37,584 nt of DNA from Gammaproteobacteria bacterium (GCA_021324095.1 JAJPJT010000008.1:1-37584), one strand, 5' to 3'; shown: positions 1 through 8,987, counted from the first letter of the stretch. Notes: generated by a model from the letters alone, not told the origin. Made by a program: numbers and translations.

Positions 1-813
1 GGATCCGCCAATGCGGGTGGCGTGATGGCGTCCGAAACCGTCACCGACATCGTTGCAGCGCTCGACGCCGGGCTCAACGTGGCGGCCGGCCTGCACCAGA
101 AGCTGCGGGACAACGCCGCCATCGTCGCCGCGGCGAAGCGCAACGGCCGGGCGCTGTTCGACGCGCGGGAATCCACCTGGAACATTCCCGTGGGCAACGG
201 CCGCAAACGTGCCGGCCGGCGGCTGCTGACGGTGGGCACGGATTGTTCGGTCGGCAAGATGTACACCACCCTCGCCATCGAGCGTTGCATGCGCAAACGC
301 GGTTACGCTGCGGATTTTCGCGCCACCGGGCAAACCGGCATTTTCGTCGCAGGCAACGGCATCCCCGTCGATGCCGTGATCGCCGATTTCATATCGGGCG
401 CAGCCGAGCTGATTTCGCCCGCGCGCACGGATGGCGGATGGGATCTCATCGAGGGCCAGGGATCACTGTTCCACCCGTCCTACGCGGGCGTCTCCCTGGG
501 CCTGCTGCACGGTTCACAGCCCGATGCGCTCGTGCTCTGCCACGAGCCCACACGTGACCACATGCGCGGTCTCCCGGGTTGCCCGTTGCCGGATCTCAAG
601 CGTTGCCTCGAAGCCAACCTCACAGCGGCACGGCTCACCAATCCTGCAGTCAAGGCCGTCGGCGTCGCGCTCAACACATCCCGGCTCCCGGAGCAGGAAG
701 CAAAAGCGGCCTGCCGCGCGATCAGCGACCAACTCGATTTGCCTTGCGAAGACCCGATCACGATGGGCGTCGAATCCATCGTCGACAACCTGCTCGCATG
801 CTGCGGGAACTGA
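1..813 (+). CDS. dgcN: DgcN-like DUF1611 protein (5' truncated by window edge)
   Basis: The frame is open from base 1 with no upstream stop. The first residues (GSANAGG) look internal to the family, so the N-terminal part, roughly the first 70 residues, is missing. Visible features are a P-loop-like segment (TVGTDCSVGKMYTTLA), the stretch FRATGQTGIFVAG, and the family signature DLIEGQGSLFHPSYAGVSLGLLHG. DUF1611 proteins paired with an enolase-superfamily gene are described as DgcN, a D-glutamate N-acetyltransferase acting in D-Glu catabolism with the racemase DgcA. The next gene, overlapping by 16 bases, is that partner, which supports the assignment. Family membership is well supported. The exact reaction is inferred from family knowledge and the neighbour. 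Confidence 0.85.
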   Translation, partial: GSANAGGVMASETVTDIVAALDAGLNVAAGLHQKLRDNAAIVAAAKRNGRALFDARESTWNIPVGNGRKRAGRRLLTVGTDCSVGKMYTTLAIERCMRKRGYAADFRATGQTGIFVAGNGIPVDAVIADFISGAAELISPARTDGGWDLIEGQGSLFHPSYAGVSLGLLHGSQPDALVLCHEPTRDHMRGLPGCPLPDLKRCLEANLTAARLTNPAVKAVGVALNTSRLPEQEAKAACRAISDQLDLPCEDPITMGVESIVDNLLACCGN

Positions 814-1814
814 CCGTCAGGCACGACCGCCTGCCGCTGAAAGCGCCTTTTCGCATCTCGCGCGGCGTCAAGCAGGCAGCGGATGTCGTGACCGTCGAAC
901 TGCATCAGGCGGGCCGGGTCGGGCGCGGCGAGTCGGTTCCCTATGGTCGCTACGGCGAATCCGTGGCGTCGGTGATCGATGAAATCGAGACGTTGCGGAG
1001 CGAACTGTGCGGCGGCATGGGCCGGGACGAATTGGAGGCACGTGTCGGTCCGGGCGCCGCGCGCAACGCGGTGGATGCCGCGTTGTGGGACCTGGAATCG
1101 CGGCTCAGCCACGTGCCCGTATGGGCGAAGCTGGCGCGACCGCCGCATGCGCCGATCACCACCGCGTTGACCGTGGTCATCGACACGCCTGAACTGATGG
1201 CGGAAGCCGCGGCCCGCGCCGCCGACGCCAAACTGATCAAGATCAAGGTCAACGCGGACGATCCGGCCGCGCGCATCGAAGCGGTGCGGCGGGCGGCGCC
1301 CGCCGCCGCGCTCATTGTCGATCCCAACGAAAGCTGGAACATCGGGATCCTGCGCGATCTGCAACCCACTCTGGAACGTGCAGCCGTCCTGCTCATCGAA
1401 CAGCCGCTGCCGGCCGATGCGGACGATGACCTTCTGGGGTTTTCCAGCCGGATTCCGATTTGCGCCGACGAGGCCTGCCACACCACGGCTGATCTGCCGC
1501 GGCTGCGTGGCCGCTATAAGGCGGTCAACATCAAGTTGGACAAGACTGGCGGGCTCACCGAGGCGTGGCGTCTGCTGCGATCCGCGCGCGCCGAGGGATT
1601 CCGGATCATGGTGGGCTGCATGGTGTGTTCCTCGCTGGGCATCGCTCCCGCGCTGGAAGTCGCGCGGGAAGCGGAGTTCGTCGACCTGGATGGTCCGCTC
1701 TGGCTGGAGCACGATCACGCGGACGGTGTGAAGCTGCAAGATGGCCTGCTGATGCCGCCGACACCGGGGTTCTGGGGTGAGCCAGCCAAGTTCAGCGGGA
1801 GCGCCTCAGCCTGA
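798..1814 (+). CDS. dgcA: Enolase-superfamily epimerase (N-acetyl-D-Glu racemase DgcA / dipeptide epimerase)
   Basis: This is a 338-residue muconate-lactonizing subgroup member of the enolase superfamily. I placed the start at the ATG at 798, which overlaps the end of dgcN. The catalytic set is visible: a KxK lysine pair (KLIKIKVN), metal ligands in VDPNESW, IEQPLP and CADEA, and a second catalytic lysine in KLDKTGG. Relatives epimerise L-Ala-D/L-Glu (murein peptide recycling) or racemise N-acetyl-D-glutamate to the L form. Coupling to dgcN favours the DgcA role. The downstream gamma-glutamyltransferase, diaminopimelate decarboxylase and amidase would also fit a murein-dipeptide epimerase. 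The fold and chemistry are secure; the substrate is not. Confidence 0.85.
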   Translation: MLRELTVRHDRLPLKAPFRISRGVKQAADVVTVELHQAGRVGRGESVPYGRYGESVASVIDEIETLRSELCGGMGRDELEARVGPGAARNAVDAALWDLESRLSHVPVWAKLARPPHAPITTALTVVIDTPELMAEAAARAADAKLIKIKVNADDPAARIEAVRRAAPAAALIVDPNESWNIGILRDLQPTLERAAVLLIEQPLPADADDDLLGFSSRIPICADEACHTTADLPRLRGRYKAVNIKLDKTGGLTEAWRLLRSARAEGFRIMVGCMVCSSLGIAPALEVAREAEFVDLDGPLWLEHDHADGVKLQDGLLMPPTPGFWGEPAKFSGSASA

Positions 1815-1819
1815 AAATG

Positions 1820-1928
1820 CCGTTCGCCCTGAGCGCAGGTCCCAGCTTTGAAAAAGCCGGGACCAAAGTCGAAGAGTTGACTGCGTTTCGACTCCGCTCG
1901 CTACGCTCAATACGCTCGACGCGAACGG
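1820..1928. repeat. Imperfect inverted repeat in the dgcA-ggt gap
   Basis: The arm CCGTTCGCCCTGAGCG at 1820-1835 is matched by CGCTCGACGCGAACGG at 1913-1928, which is its reverse complement at 13 of 16 positions. The sequence resembles the dispersed intergenic palindromes of the TTCGCCCTGAGC type seen in many proteobacteria. It lies in the 248-base gap before the gamma-glutamyltransferase gene, where I see no other gene. It could fold in the transcript, but there is no clear U-tract, so I do not call a terminator. Confidence 0.5.
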
Positions 1929-2062
1929 AAGACTCAAACTCACGCACTACACGTTCAACCGATGCTTCCACAAATTTGGGTTATGGCATCTGCCGCATTT
2001 TTCATTGGTGCAGTTCGCGGCCCGCGACTATTTTTCGTTTCCATCAATGAGAGGGTGAAGCG

Positions 2063-3883
2063 ATGTTCGAGCCAGAAGTGGCGCAGGTTCCGGTAAAGCG
2101 CACGATGCCGTCGCAGGCGCCGCGGCGCAGCACCCGTTGTTCCAGGGCCACATTGGCACTGGCGATGGTCGCGCTCTGCGCCAGCGCGGCAGCGCGGAGC
2201 GCCCCGCATCCACCTTCGCCGTTTGCGTATCTGCCCGCCGCCACCGGCGATGCACTGGTCAAGGTCCGGCCGGTCACGGCCAGACATGCGATGGTGATCA
2301 CCGACCAGCACCTTGCCACCGAAGCGGGCCTTGAAATCCTCAAGCAGGGCGGCAACGCCATTGATGCGGCGGTCGCCGTCGGTTACGCGCTGGCAGTGAC
2401 GCAGCCCTGTTGCGGCAACATCGGCGGCGGCGGCTTCATGACCATCCATCTCGCCAACGGCAGGAACCTGTTTCTCAATTTCCGCGAGAAGGCGCCGCTC
2501 AAGGCCACTTCGACGATGTTCCTCGACGCCAAGGGCAACGTGGTCGAAGGCCGCAGCGTCGACACCTATCTCGGCACGGGCGTGCCGGGCACGGTGATGG
2601 GCCTGGATACGGCGCTCAAGACCTATGGCACGATGTCGCTCGCGCAGGTCATGGCGCCGGCGATCAAGCTGGCCCGCGACGGCTTCGTGCTGGAGGCAGG
2701 CGACGCCAGGATCATCAATGAGCGTCTCGCGGATCTCAACAAACATCCGCACTCGGCCGCGATCTTCGGCCACGGCGGCAAGCCGTGGAAAGCGGGCGAG
2801 CGTCTGGTGCAAACCGATCTGGCCAACACCCTGGAGCTGATCGCCAAAGGTGGTACCGACGCCTTCTACAAGGGTTCCATCGCCAGGGCCATCGTCAAGG
2901 CGAGCAACGAGAACGGCGGCATCCTCAGCATGAAGGACTTCGCCGACTACAACGTGGAGTGGCTGAAACCCCTGCGCTGCGAGTACCACGGCTACACCAT
3001 CCTGTCGGCGCCGCCGCCCAGTTCCGGCGGAACCACCGTGTGCCTGACCCTGAACATTCTCAAGCCTTACCCTCTCGACCAATGGGGGTATGGTTCGGTC
3101 AAGTTCGTGCACTACTTCGCCGAAGCCGAACGGCGCGCGTTTGCCACCCGCAACACCTACCTCGGCGATCCGGATTTCGTGCACATCCCGATGCAGAAAC
3201 TGCTGTCGGCGTCCTATGCGGCGAGCCTGCGCGCGACGATCCAGCCGGACAAGGCCACGCCTTCGTCCGAGATCAGGAGCTTCCTGCCTCCGAGCGAGGG
3301 CAACAACACCACGCACTACTCGGTGATCGACGCGCACGGCAACGCGGTCGCCGTCACCTACACCATCAACTTCCTGTTCGGCAACAAGCAGATGGCCGGC
3401 AACACCGGCTTCTACCTCAACGATGAAATGGACGACTTTACGGCCAAACCCGGCGCATCCAACGGCGCCGGTCTGGTCCAGGGCAAGGCCGACGAGGTCG
3501 AGCCCGGCAAGCGCCCCCTGAGTTCGATGACCCCGACCATCGTGATGAAGGACGGCAAGCCGTTCATGCTCACCGGCAGCCCCGGCAGCGCCACCATCAT
3601 CTCGACCACGATGGAAAGCATCCTCAACGTGGTGGACTTCGGCATGAACATGCAGCAGGCCGTCGACGTGCCGCACATCCACATGCAGTGGTATCCGGAC
3701 GTCGTCTACGTCGGCCCCGGCCTGCTGACGCCCTCAGCCGAAAAACAATTGCAAGGGATGGGCTACACGCTCAAGACGCGTTCGCTGGGCGTGCTCGAAT
3801 CCATCCTGGTCAATCCGAAGACCGGATGGCTGGAAGGTGCGAGTGATCCCCATCGTTCGGCCGGCCTGGCGGCGGGCTATTGA
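2063..3883 (+). CDS. ggt: Gamma-glutamyltransferase (periplasmic, autoprocessed)
   Basis: This 606-residue protein is full length for bacterial Ggt. The N-terminus carries a basic segment and a hydrophobic stretch ending ALCASAAARSA, which fits a signal peptide. An alternative start at 2105 would give a shorter n-region. The autocleavage site is in GNNTTHYSV, with the first Thr (about residue 416) expected to become the nucleophile of the small subunit. It is followed by the conserved GNAVAVTYTIN, NDEMDDF, KRPLSSMTPT and TGSPGSA segments. The enzyme hydrolyses or transfers gamma-glutamyl groups in the periplasm, classically from glutathione. Next to D-Glu and diaminopimelate genes it might also cut the gamma-D-Glu linkage of murein peptides; that is inference. 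Confidence 0.95.
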   Translation: MFEPEVAQVPVKRTMPSQAPRRSTRCSRATLALAMVALCASAAARSAPHPPSPFAYLPAATGDALVKVRPVTARHAMVITDQHLATEAGLEILKQGGNAIDAAVAVGYALAVTQPCCGNIGGGGFMTIHLANGRNLFLNFREKAPLKATSTMFLDAKGNVVEGRSVDTYLGTGVPGTVMGLDTALKTYGTMSLAQVMAPAIKLARDGFVLEAGDARIINERLADLNKHPHSAAIFGHGGKPWKAGERLVQTDLANTLELIAKGGTDAFYKGSIARAIVKASNENGGILSMKDFADYNVEWLKPLRCEYHGYTILSAPPPSSGGTTVCLTLNILKPYPLDQWGYGSVKFVHYFAEAERRAFATRNTYLGDPDFVHIPMQKLLSASYAASLRATIQPDKATPSSEIRSFLPPSEGNNTTHYSVIDAHGNAVAVTYTINFLFGNKQMAGNTGFYLNDEMDDFTAKPGASNGAGLVQGKADEVEPGKRPLSSMTPTIVMKDGKPFMLTGSPGSATIISTTMESILNVVDFGMNMQQAVDVPHIHMQWYPDVVYVGPGLLTPSAEKQLQGMGYTLKTRSLGVLESILVNPKTGWLEGASDPHRSAGLAAGY

Positions 3884-3962
3884 CCGACCACGATCAGCGA
3901 ACAATCCGATGATTGGAGCAATTTCGATTTATTGTTTGCATCGATGTCTCGGATCTTCAATC

Positions 3963-4045
3963 CCGTCATCCCGGCGAAGGCCGGGATCCAGTGTCTTTGC
4001 CATCCATGGGACTGGATCCCGGCCAATCCCTGGCCGGGATGACGG
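3963..4045. repeat. REP-like palindromic repeat before lysA
   Basis: Two copies of a short motif face each other. CCGTCATCCCGGC followed by GGCCGGGATCCAGT at 3963-3992 is repeated in reverse complement up to 4045. Each half is itself a small hairpin, so the whole could form a cruciform or a double hairpin. Intergenic palindromes starting CGTCATCCCGGC are common dispersed repeats in high-GC proteobacteria. It ends only 6 bases before the lysA start used here, so it may affect lysA translation. Confidence 0.65.
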
Positions 4046-4051
4046 CAAGCG

Positions 4052-5335
4052 ATGACCGCAACGACTGCCCACGCCGACCCTGCATGCCATGGCATCGCGT
4101 GCATGGACGGCGTCGACCTCTCCGCTGTGGCGCGACGCGTGGGCACACCGTGCCATGTTTATTCCGCGAGTGCGATCCGCGAACGCATCGGGGCTTTGCA
4201 AACAGCGCTGCACGGGCTGGATGCGCAGGTGTGCTACGCGGTGAAGGCCAATTCGAACGTCGCGATCCTGCAATTGATGGCCGAAGCGGGGCTCGGCGCC
4301 GACATCGTCTCCGGCGGCGAACTTTGGCGCTGCCTGCGCGCCGGCATTCCGCCCCACAGCATCGTGTTTTCCGGCGTGGGCAAAACCGCGGACGAGATTG
4401 CGGACGCGCTGGACGCGGGTGTTGCGCGCTTCAACGTGGAATCGGCGGACGAGCTGGATCTGTTGCAACGCATGGCGGCAGAGCGGAACGTCATCGCCCA
4501 TGCGTCCGTGCGCATCAATCCGGACGTCGACGCCCTCACCCACAGCAAGATTTCCACCGGCAAGTCTGAAAACAAGTTCGGCGTCGGCATCGACGAGGCC
4601 CGTCGATGGTTTGGGGCCAGTGCGGCGCTGACGCATGTGCGGCTCGATGGACTGCACGTGCACATCGGTTCGCAATTGCTGGACCTCGACCCGATCCGGC
4701 TGGCACTGCAGCGCGTGGCGACCTTGTGGCGCGAACTGGTCGCCGCCGGACATTCCATCGGCAGCATCGACGTGGGTGGCGGCCTCGGCGTGTGCTATCG
4801 CGCAGGGCACGATCATCCGATATCAGCGGAGGATTACGCCAATGTCATCCGCGGCGCGCTGGCCGGGTTCGCCGGGCGCATCCTGCTCGAGCCGGGACGC
4901 TGGCTGGTGGCCGAAGCCGGCGTGTTGTTGACGCAGGTGATCCGCGTCAAACAGGGGCGGCAACGCAAGTTCCTGGTATTGGACGCAGCGATGACCGAAC
5001 TCGTGCGACCCAGTCTCTACGGTGCCTGGCATGACATCGTGCCGGTGACGCGCGAAGCGCGCCCGCCGCAGGTTTACGACATCGTGGGACCTGTCTGCGA
5101 GACCAGCGATACCTTCGCCCGTGACCGCGCATTGCCCGAATGCGGGCCCGGCGATTTGCTGATGATCAAGGCGACGGGCGCATATGGCGCGTCGATGGCG
5201 TCGAACTACAACTCGCGGCCGCTGGCCGCAGAGGTGCTCCTGGATCGCGGCCGCTATGCGGTGGTGCGGCGGCGGCAGACATTCGACGAGATGGTTGCCG
5301 GCGAGCAACCGGCAACCGATTGGGAGAGCCCATGA
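4052..5335 (+). CDS. lysA: Diaminopimelate decarboxylase (fold-type III PLP)
   Basis: This is a 427-residue group IV PLP decarboxylase. The PLP lysine is in CYAVKANSN (about K65). Further landmarks are HIGSQ, the phosphate-binding glycines GGGLG, EPGR, and the C-terminal substrate/PLP motifs CETSD and GAYGASMASNYNSR, which fit meso-diaminopimelate decarboxylase better than ornithine or arginine decarboxylases. It makes L-lysine from meso-DAP. The start is uncertain: ATG 4052 lies just after the palindromic repeat without a clear ribosome binding site, and ATG 4103 is an alternative. The stop overlaps the next start (ATGA), so it is probably co-transcribed with the serine hydrolases. That placement suggests use of DAP from scavenged murein as well as biosynthesis. 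Confidence 0.93.
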   Translation: MTATTAHADPACHGIACMDGVDLSAVARRVGTPCHVYSASAIRERIGALQTALHGLDAQVCYAVKANSNVAILQLMAEAGLGADIVSGGELWRCLRAGIPPHSIVFSGVGKTADEIADALDAGVARFNVESADELDLLQRMAAERNVIAHASVRINPDVDALTHSKISTGKSENKFGVGIDEARRWFGASAALTHVRLDGLHVHIGSQLLDLDPIRLALQRVATLWRELVAAGHSIGSIDVGGGLGVCYRAGHDHPISAEDYANVIRGALAGFAGRILLEPGRWLVAEAGVLLTQVIRVKQGRQRKFLVLDAAMTELVRPSLYGAWHDIVPVTREARPPQVYDIVGPVCETSDTFARDRALPECGPGDLLMIKATGAYGASMASNYNSRPLAAEVLLDRGRYAVVRRRQTFDEMVAGEQPATDWESP

Positions 5336-6882
5336 ACAGTTTCGCCAGATTCGCCCTGTTGGCCTTCGTGGCCGTCCTCGGGACAACCACGGCACAAGCT
5401 GCAGCGCCGGCATCCGTGACGCCATCCGGCTACGCCGGTCTGGTCGATGCCGTGGTCGCGCACTACCAGCTGCCCGGCATCGCGGTCGGCGTCATCGACC
5501 ACGGAAAGGTCGTCTACACGCACACCGCCGGCGCCAATCTGTCGGGCAAGCCGATCGACGCGGACACCATTTTCAAGCTCGGGTCGGTCAGCAAGGCTTT
5601 CACGGTGACGCTGTTGGCGCGCCTGGTGCAGCAGGGCAAACTGAAGTGGACCGACCCCGTGACCAGGTACCTGCCCGCGTTTGCGATGAGCGATCCGTGG
5701 GTGACGAAGAACATGCAAGTCGCCGATCTGGTCGCCCATCACAGCGGCCTGCACGAGTTTTCCGGCGACCTGATGCTGTGGCCGCACCCCAGCCATTTCA
5801 CGCCCGCCGACGTGGTCGAGGGCGTCCGTTACCTGAAGCCGAGTTACAGCTTTCGCGGCGGCTATTCGTACGACAATGTGTTGTTCGTGGTCGCGGGCCA
5901 GGTGGCCGCCGCGGCCGGCGGCGCGCCGTATGCGGAACTGATGCACCGCGAGGTGTTCCGGCCGCTTGGATTGACCCGCTGCGAAGTCGGGACGTGGAAT
6001 CGCGATGAAGTCGGCAACGTGGCGCAGCCGCACTCGTGGCGCGACGGGCATTTCGTTGCCGAAGGCGATCACGGCGCGATCTCGCAGGCGACGACCATGG
6101 CCGCGGCCGGCGGCGTCCAGTGCAGCCTCGACGACATGCTGATCTGGGCGAAGAACTGGCTCGCGCCGACCCAGCAGCAACTGCAATGGCTGTCGCAGGC
6201 GCAGCGTCGAACCGAGTGGATGCCATACACCGTCGTGCCGGTTTCAAAGCGGCGGCGCGACTGGAACGCCACGAGCTTCGTCGCCAATGCGCACGGCTGG
6301 TTCGTGTCCGATCCCGACGGGCATATCGCCGTCTGGCACACCGGCGTTCTGGGCGGGATACGCGCGGCCCTGGTCCTGCTGCCGTATCAGCAAAGCGGCT
6401 TCGTGATCCTGTTGAACGCCGGTTCCGACGACGCGTTGGCGGTCCTGCAGGAAGTGCTGTTGAAACAGCTCGTGACCGCGGGGCAGCAGCATCCGGTGTC
6501 GTGGTATGCCGAATATCTCAAGCGCGAACAAAAGGCCGAGAAAAAGCCGGTGCCGGATACGTCCGCGCGCCAGCCCGCGACACTCGCGGAGCTCAAGGCG
6601 CAACTCGGGGTCTGGCAGGATCCGTGGTTCGGCAAGGTGCTGATTTGCACGCGCGGCAATTCGGTGTACTTCGCCTCGCAGATGTCTCCGTTGCTCACCG
6701 GACAGATCATGCGCGTGGGCAAGCGTTATCTGGTGCAATGGGCCCACGGCGATCCGGATGCCTGGCTGGACTTCCCCGGCCACGACGGCGGCGCGCTGCA
6801 CATGGCGCTGGTCGATCCCAATGCCGACGCCAGTTCCGATTTCAGGGATCTCGCGTTGACGCGTACAGGAGGATGTCCATGA
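5332..6882 (+). CDS. Exported serine hydrolase, class C beta-lactamase/DD-peptidase fold
   Basis: This 516-residue protein begins at ATG 5332, overlapping the lysA stop by four bases (ATGA). The N-terminus MNSFARFALLAFVAVLGTTTAQAAA is a Sec signal peptide. The active-site triad of the family is visible: SVSK (Ser85-x-x-Lys88), Tyr180-x-Asn182 (YDN) and a C-terminal HTG in VWHTGVLGG. The extra C-terminal domain (LAELKAQLGVWQDPWFG onward) resembles the DUF3471-type domain often attached to such enzymes. Relatives include D-aminopeptidases, DD-carboxypeptidases and esterases. The neighbouring amidase and lysA suggest a murein or D-peptide substrate, but sequence alone does not fix it. Confidence 0.88.
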   Translation: MNSFARFALLAFVAVLGTTTAQAAAPASVTPSGYAGLVDAVVAHYQLPGIAVGVIDHGKVVYTHTAGANLSGKPIDADTIFKLGSVSKAFTVTLLARLVQQGKLKWTDPVTRYLPAFAMSDPWVTKNMQVADLVAHHSGLHEFSGDLMLWPHPSHFTPADVVEGVRYLKPSYSFRGGYSYDNVLFVVAGQVAAAAGGAPYAELMHREVFRPLGLTRCEVGTWNRDEVGNVAQPHSWRDGHFVAEGDHGAISQATTMAAAGGVQCSLDDMLIWAKNWLAPTQQQLQWLSQAQRRTEWMPYTVVPVSKRRRDWNATSFVANAHGWFVSDPDGHIAVWHTGVLGGIRAALVLLPYQQSGFVILLNAGSDDALAVLQEVLLKQLVTAGQQHPVSWYAEYLKREQKAEKKPVPDTSARQPATLAELKAQLGVWQDPWFGKVLICTRGNSVYFASQMSPLLTGQIMRVGKRYLVQWAHGDPDAWLDFPGHDGGALHMALVDPNADASSDFRDLALTRTGGCP

Positions 6883-7979
6883 CCTCTCCCGGTTCCCGAC
6901 GGTTCGGGTGGAAATTCATGCTTGTGGGATTGCTGACGTCGATCGCGTGCGCGAATGCTTTCGCACAACCTGCGGAACCCGTCTCCGACGCACAACGGGA
7001 GGCCATCGTCAATGCATTGATGCAACGCTATACGGGCGACGTGCCGGGAGCCTCGCTGCTGGTCGTGAAGGACGGCAAGCCGCTCGTCGAGCGTGGCTAC
7101 GGCTACGCCAATCTCGAAGAGCAAATCCGGACCACCCCCGCGACCAACTATCGCCTCGCGTCGGTGACCAAGCAGTTCACGGCAGCGAGCATCCTGTTGC
7201 TGAACCAGGAAGGCAAGCTGCACCTCGACGACCCGATCCGCAAATGGCTGCCCGAGCTTCCGGCCAGCGACGGCAAGATCACGATCGCCAACCTGTTGAC
7301 GCACACCAGCGGACTGATCGACTACGAAAGCCTGATCCCGTCCACGCAAACTGCCCAGATCGACGACAACGACGTGCTGCGCATGATTGCCGCGCAACAC
7401 ACGCTGTACTTTCCGCCCGGCAGCGCCCATCGCTACAGCAATGGCGGTTACGTGCTGCTGGGCCTGATCGTGCAGCGTGTCTCCGGCATGGATCTGGCGG
7501 ACTTCATGGAACAGCGCATCTTCCAGCCGCTGGGCATGGATCACACCTTGATGTACGAGCACCATCGCGGCCCGAAACCGGCCCATCGCGCCTATGGCTA
7601 CAGCAAGATCGATGGCAAATGGACCCGCACGGACCAGGACATTACCAGCGCCACCCGTGGCGACGGCGGCATCTATTCGTCCATCGACGATCTGGCCAAA
7701 TGGGACGCCGCGCTGTACACCGACAAATTGCTCAGCAAGGCGTCGCGGGACCTGATGTTCCACGCCCATGATCCCACCGACGATCCCGATACCGATTACG
7801 GCTATGGATGGCGTCTCAGCGGCGATACCGCGTGGCACTCCGGCGAGAGCATCGGCTTCCGCAACGTGATCATCCGTTGGCCGAAGCAGCATCTCACGGT
7901 GATCGTTCTCAGCAACCGCAACCAGTTCCAGCCGTACCCCCTGGCGCTGACGATCGGCGAGTTGTACCTGCTGCCGTGA
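6879..7979 (+). CDS. Second exported serine hydrolase (beta-lactamase family)
   Basis: A 366-residue protein starts at ATG 6879, overlapping the previous stop (ATGA), with a strong ribosome binding site AGGAGG at 6867-6872. It has a signal peptide with a hydrophobic core (FMLVGLLTSIACANAFAQ). Catalytic motifs are SVTK (Ser95-x-x-Lys98), YSN (Tyr186-x-Asn188) and HSG (WHSGESIG). It is the single-domain counterpart of the upstream gene, without the C-terminal extension. The two are probably old paralogues working in the periplasm on related substrates. Class C beta-lactamase activity is possible but not implied, since most members of this broad family are peptidases or esterases. Confidence 0.88.
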   Translation: MTSPGSRRFGWKFMLVGLLTSIACANAFAQPAEPVSDAQREAIVNALMQRYTGDVPGASLLVVKDGKPLVERGYGYANLEEQIRTTPATNYRLASVTKQFTAASILLLNQEGKLHLDDPIRKWLPELPASDGKITIANLLTHTSGLIDYESLIPSTQTAQIDDNDVLRMIAAQHTLYFPPGSAHRYSNGGYVLLGLIVQRVSGMDLADFMEQRIFQPLGMDHTLMYEHHRGPKPAHRAYGYSKIDGKWTRTDQDITSATRGDGGIYSSIDDLAKWDAALYTDKLLSKASRDLMFHAHDPTDDPDTDYGYGWRLSGDTAWHSGESIGFRNVIIRWPKQHLTVIVLSNRNQFQPYPLALTIGELYLLP

Positions 7980-7987
7980 AGGGCAAG

Positions 7988-8809
7988 ATGGGGAGATGGG
8001 GATTCCGCTGTGCCCTGCTCGTTGCCTTGGCGTGGCTGCTGGCCGGCTGCGCGGCCGCGCCCCCGCGCAATCCTCTGGCGGTGTGGATGCCTTCGCCCAA
8101 CTACAACGCGCGCCAGGCCAGCATGATCGTGTTGCACTTCACGCAGCAGGCGAACGTACAGGATGCCTTGCACACCTTGCGCACCCACAATCCGGGCGGT
8201 CCGGTCAGCGCGCATTACCTGATAGGCAAGGACGGCACGATCTATCAACTGGTCTCCGAAACCGACCGCGCGTGGCATGCCGGCGATTCCTGGTGGGGAC
8301 TGACCGACGACGTCAACTCGCGCTCGATCGGCATCGAGCTGGACAACAACGGCAATGAACCCTTCGCACAGCCGCAAATGGATTCGCTGCTGCGCCTGCT
8401 CACCGACATCACCACGCGCCTGCACATCCCGCGCACCGCGATCGTCGGCCATGCCGATATCGCGCCGACCCGCAAGGACGATCCCGGCATCTGGTTTCCG
8501 TGGAGCGAACTGGCGGCACACGGTTTCGGCCTGTGGTACGACCCCGGTCCGCTGCCCGATCCGCCGCCGGATTTCGACCCGATGCTCGCCCTGCGCCTGA
8601 TCGGCTACGACATCACGGACCCCACCGCCGCGATCGTCGCCTACCACGAGCATTACCGCTCCAGCACGGCGCCGCTGCTGGACGCCGGCGATCTCCGCAT
8701 CCTGTGGAACCTCCGGGGCAAGGTCATGCGGATGGGCATCTCCAAGCCGCTTCCGCCGGCGCGGCCATCGGTACAGCCGTCCGCCGTACGCGCTGACTCG
8801 ACGAGGTAA
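7988..8809 (+). CDS. N-acetylmuramoyl-L-alanine amidase, AmpD-type lipoprotein
   Basis: This is a lipoprotein amidase_2 protein. The signal segment ALLVALAWLLAGC carries a lipobox with the modified Cys at about residue 21. Zinc-ligand positions are visible in MIVLHFT and in HADIAPTRKDDPG, which also holds the family's catalytic region. SAHYLIGKDGTIYQLV is typical of the fold. ATG 7988 has AAGGG close upstream. GTG 7976, overlapping the previous stop, is an in-frame alternative. It cleaves the lactyl-amide bond between MurNAc and L-Ala, probably at the outer-membrane periplasmic face like AmiD. It is the last gene of the coupled set lysA-hydrolase-hydrolase-amidase, which supports a cell-wall peptide theme. 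Confidence 0.92.
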   Translation: MGRWGFRCALLVALAWLLAGCAAAPPRNPLAVWMPSPNYNARQASMIVLHFTQQANVQDALHTLRTHNPGGPVSAHYLIGKDGTIYQLVSETDRAWHAGDSWWGLTDDVNSRSIGIELDNNGNEPFAQPQMDSLLRLLTDITTRLHIPRTAIVGHADIAPTRKDDPGIWFPWSELAAHGFGLWYDPGPLPDPPPDFDPMLALRLIGYDITDPTAAIVAYHEHYRSSTAPLLDAGDLRILWNLRGKVMRMGISKPLPPARPSVQPSAVRADSTR

Positions 8810-8901
8810 ATCCGGAGGGAGAGATTCCCGTCGGCGACCGGATTTATGCGGACGCCTGCGTGCTTGTCTGCTGTCGGAAGACTTTACACTCGCGAGGCTT
8901 C

Positions 8902-8987
8902 GGTAAAACTGAGGCGCAGTGCGGGTCCGGAAGCAGACAACATCATTTCGATCATCAGCGCACGCCGATAAACCTTACAGTTTTGCC
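8902..8987. promoter_or_regulatory. Candidate activator-binding inverted pair upstream of the sigma-54 promoter
   Basis: GGTAAAACTG at 8902-8911 and CAGTTTTGCC at 8978-8987 are reverse complements at 9 of 10 positions. They lie about 55-140 bases upstream of the sigma-54 promoter match, where enhancer sites for an activator such as PrsR would be expected. The rest of the 327-base gap 8810-9136 holds no gene I can support. This is a weak, pattern-based call. Confidence 0.3.

Noticed and set aside
1..6. GGATCC (BamHI site) at the first base, considered as a cloning junction
   Set aside because: The coding frame runs straight through it with family-typical residues and GGATCC also occurs internally, so it is not evidence of a junction.
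480..1739. Long leftward open frame opposite dgcN/dgcA
   Set aside because: Shadow of the two real genes in high-GC DNA; Arg/His-rich composition and no family motifs.
5332..7979. Antibiotic-resistance beta-lactamases
   Set aside because: The SxxK/YxN/H(T/S)G fold is shared by many peptidases and esterases; the murein-related context argues against a dedicated resistance role.
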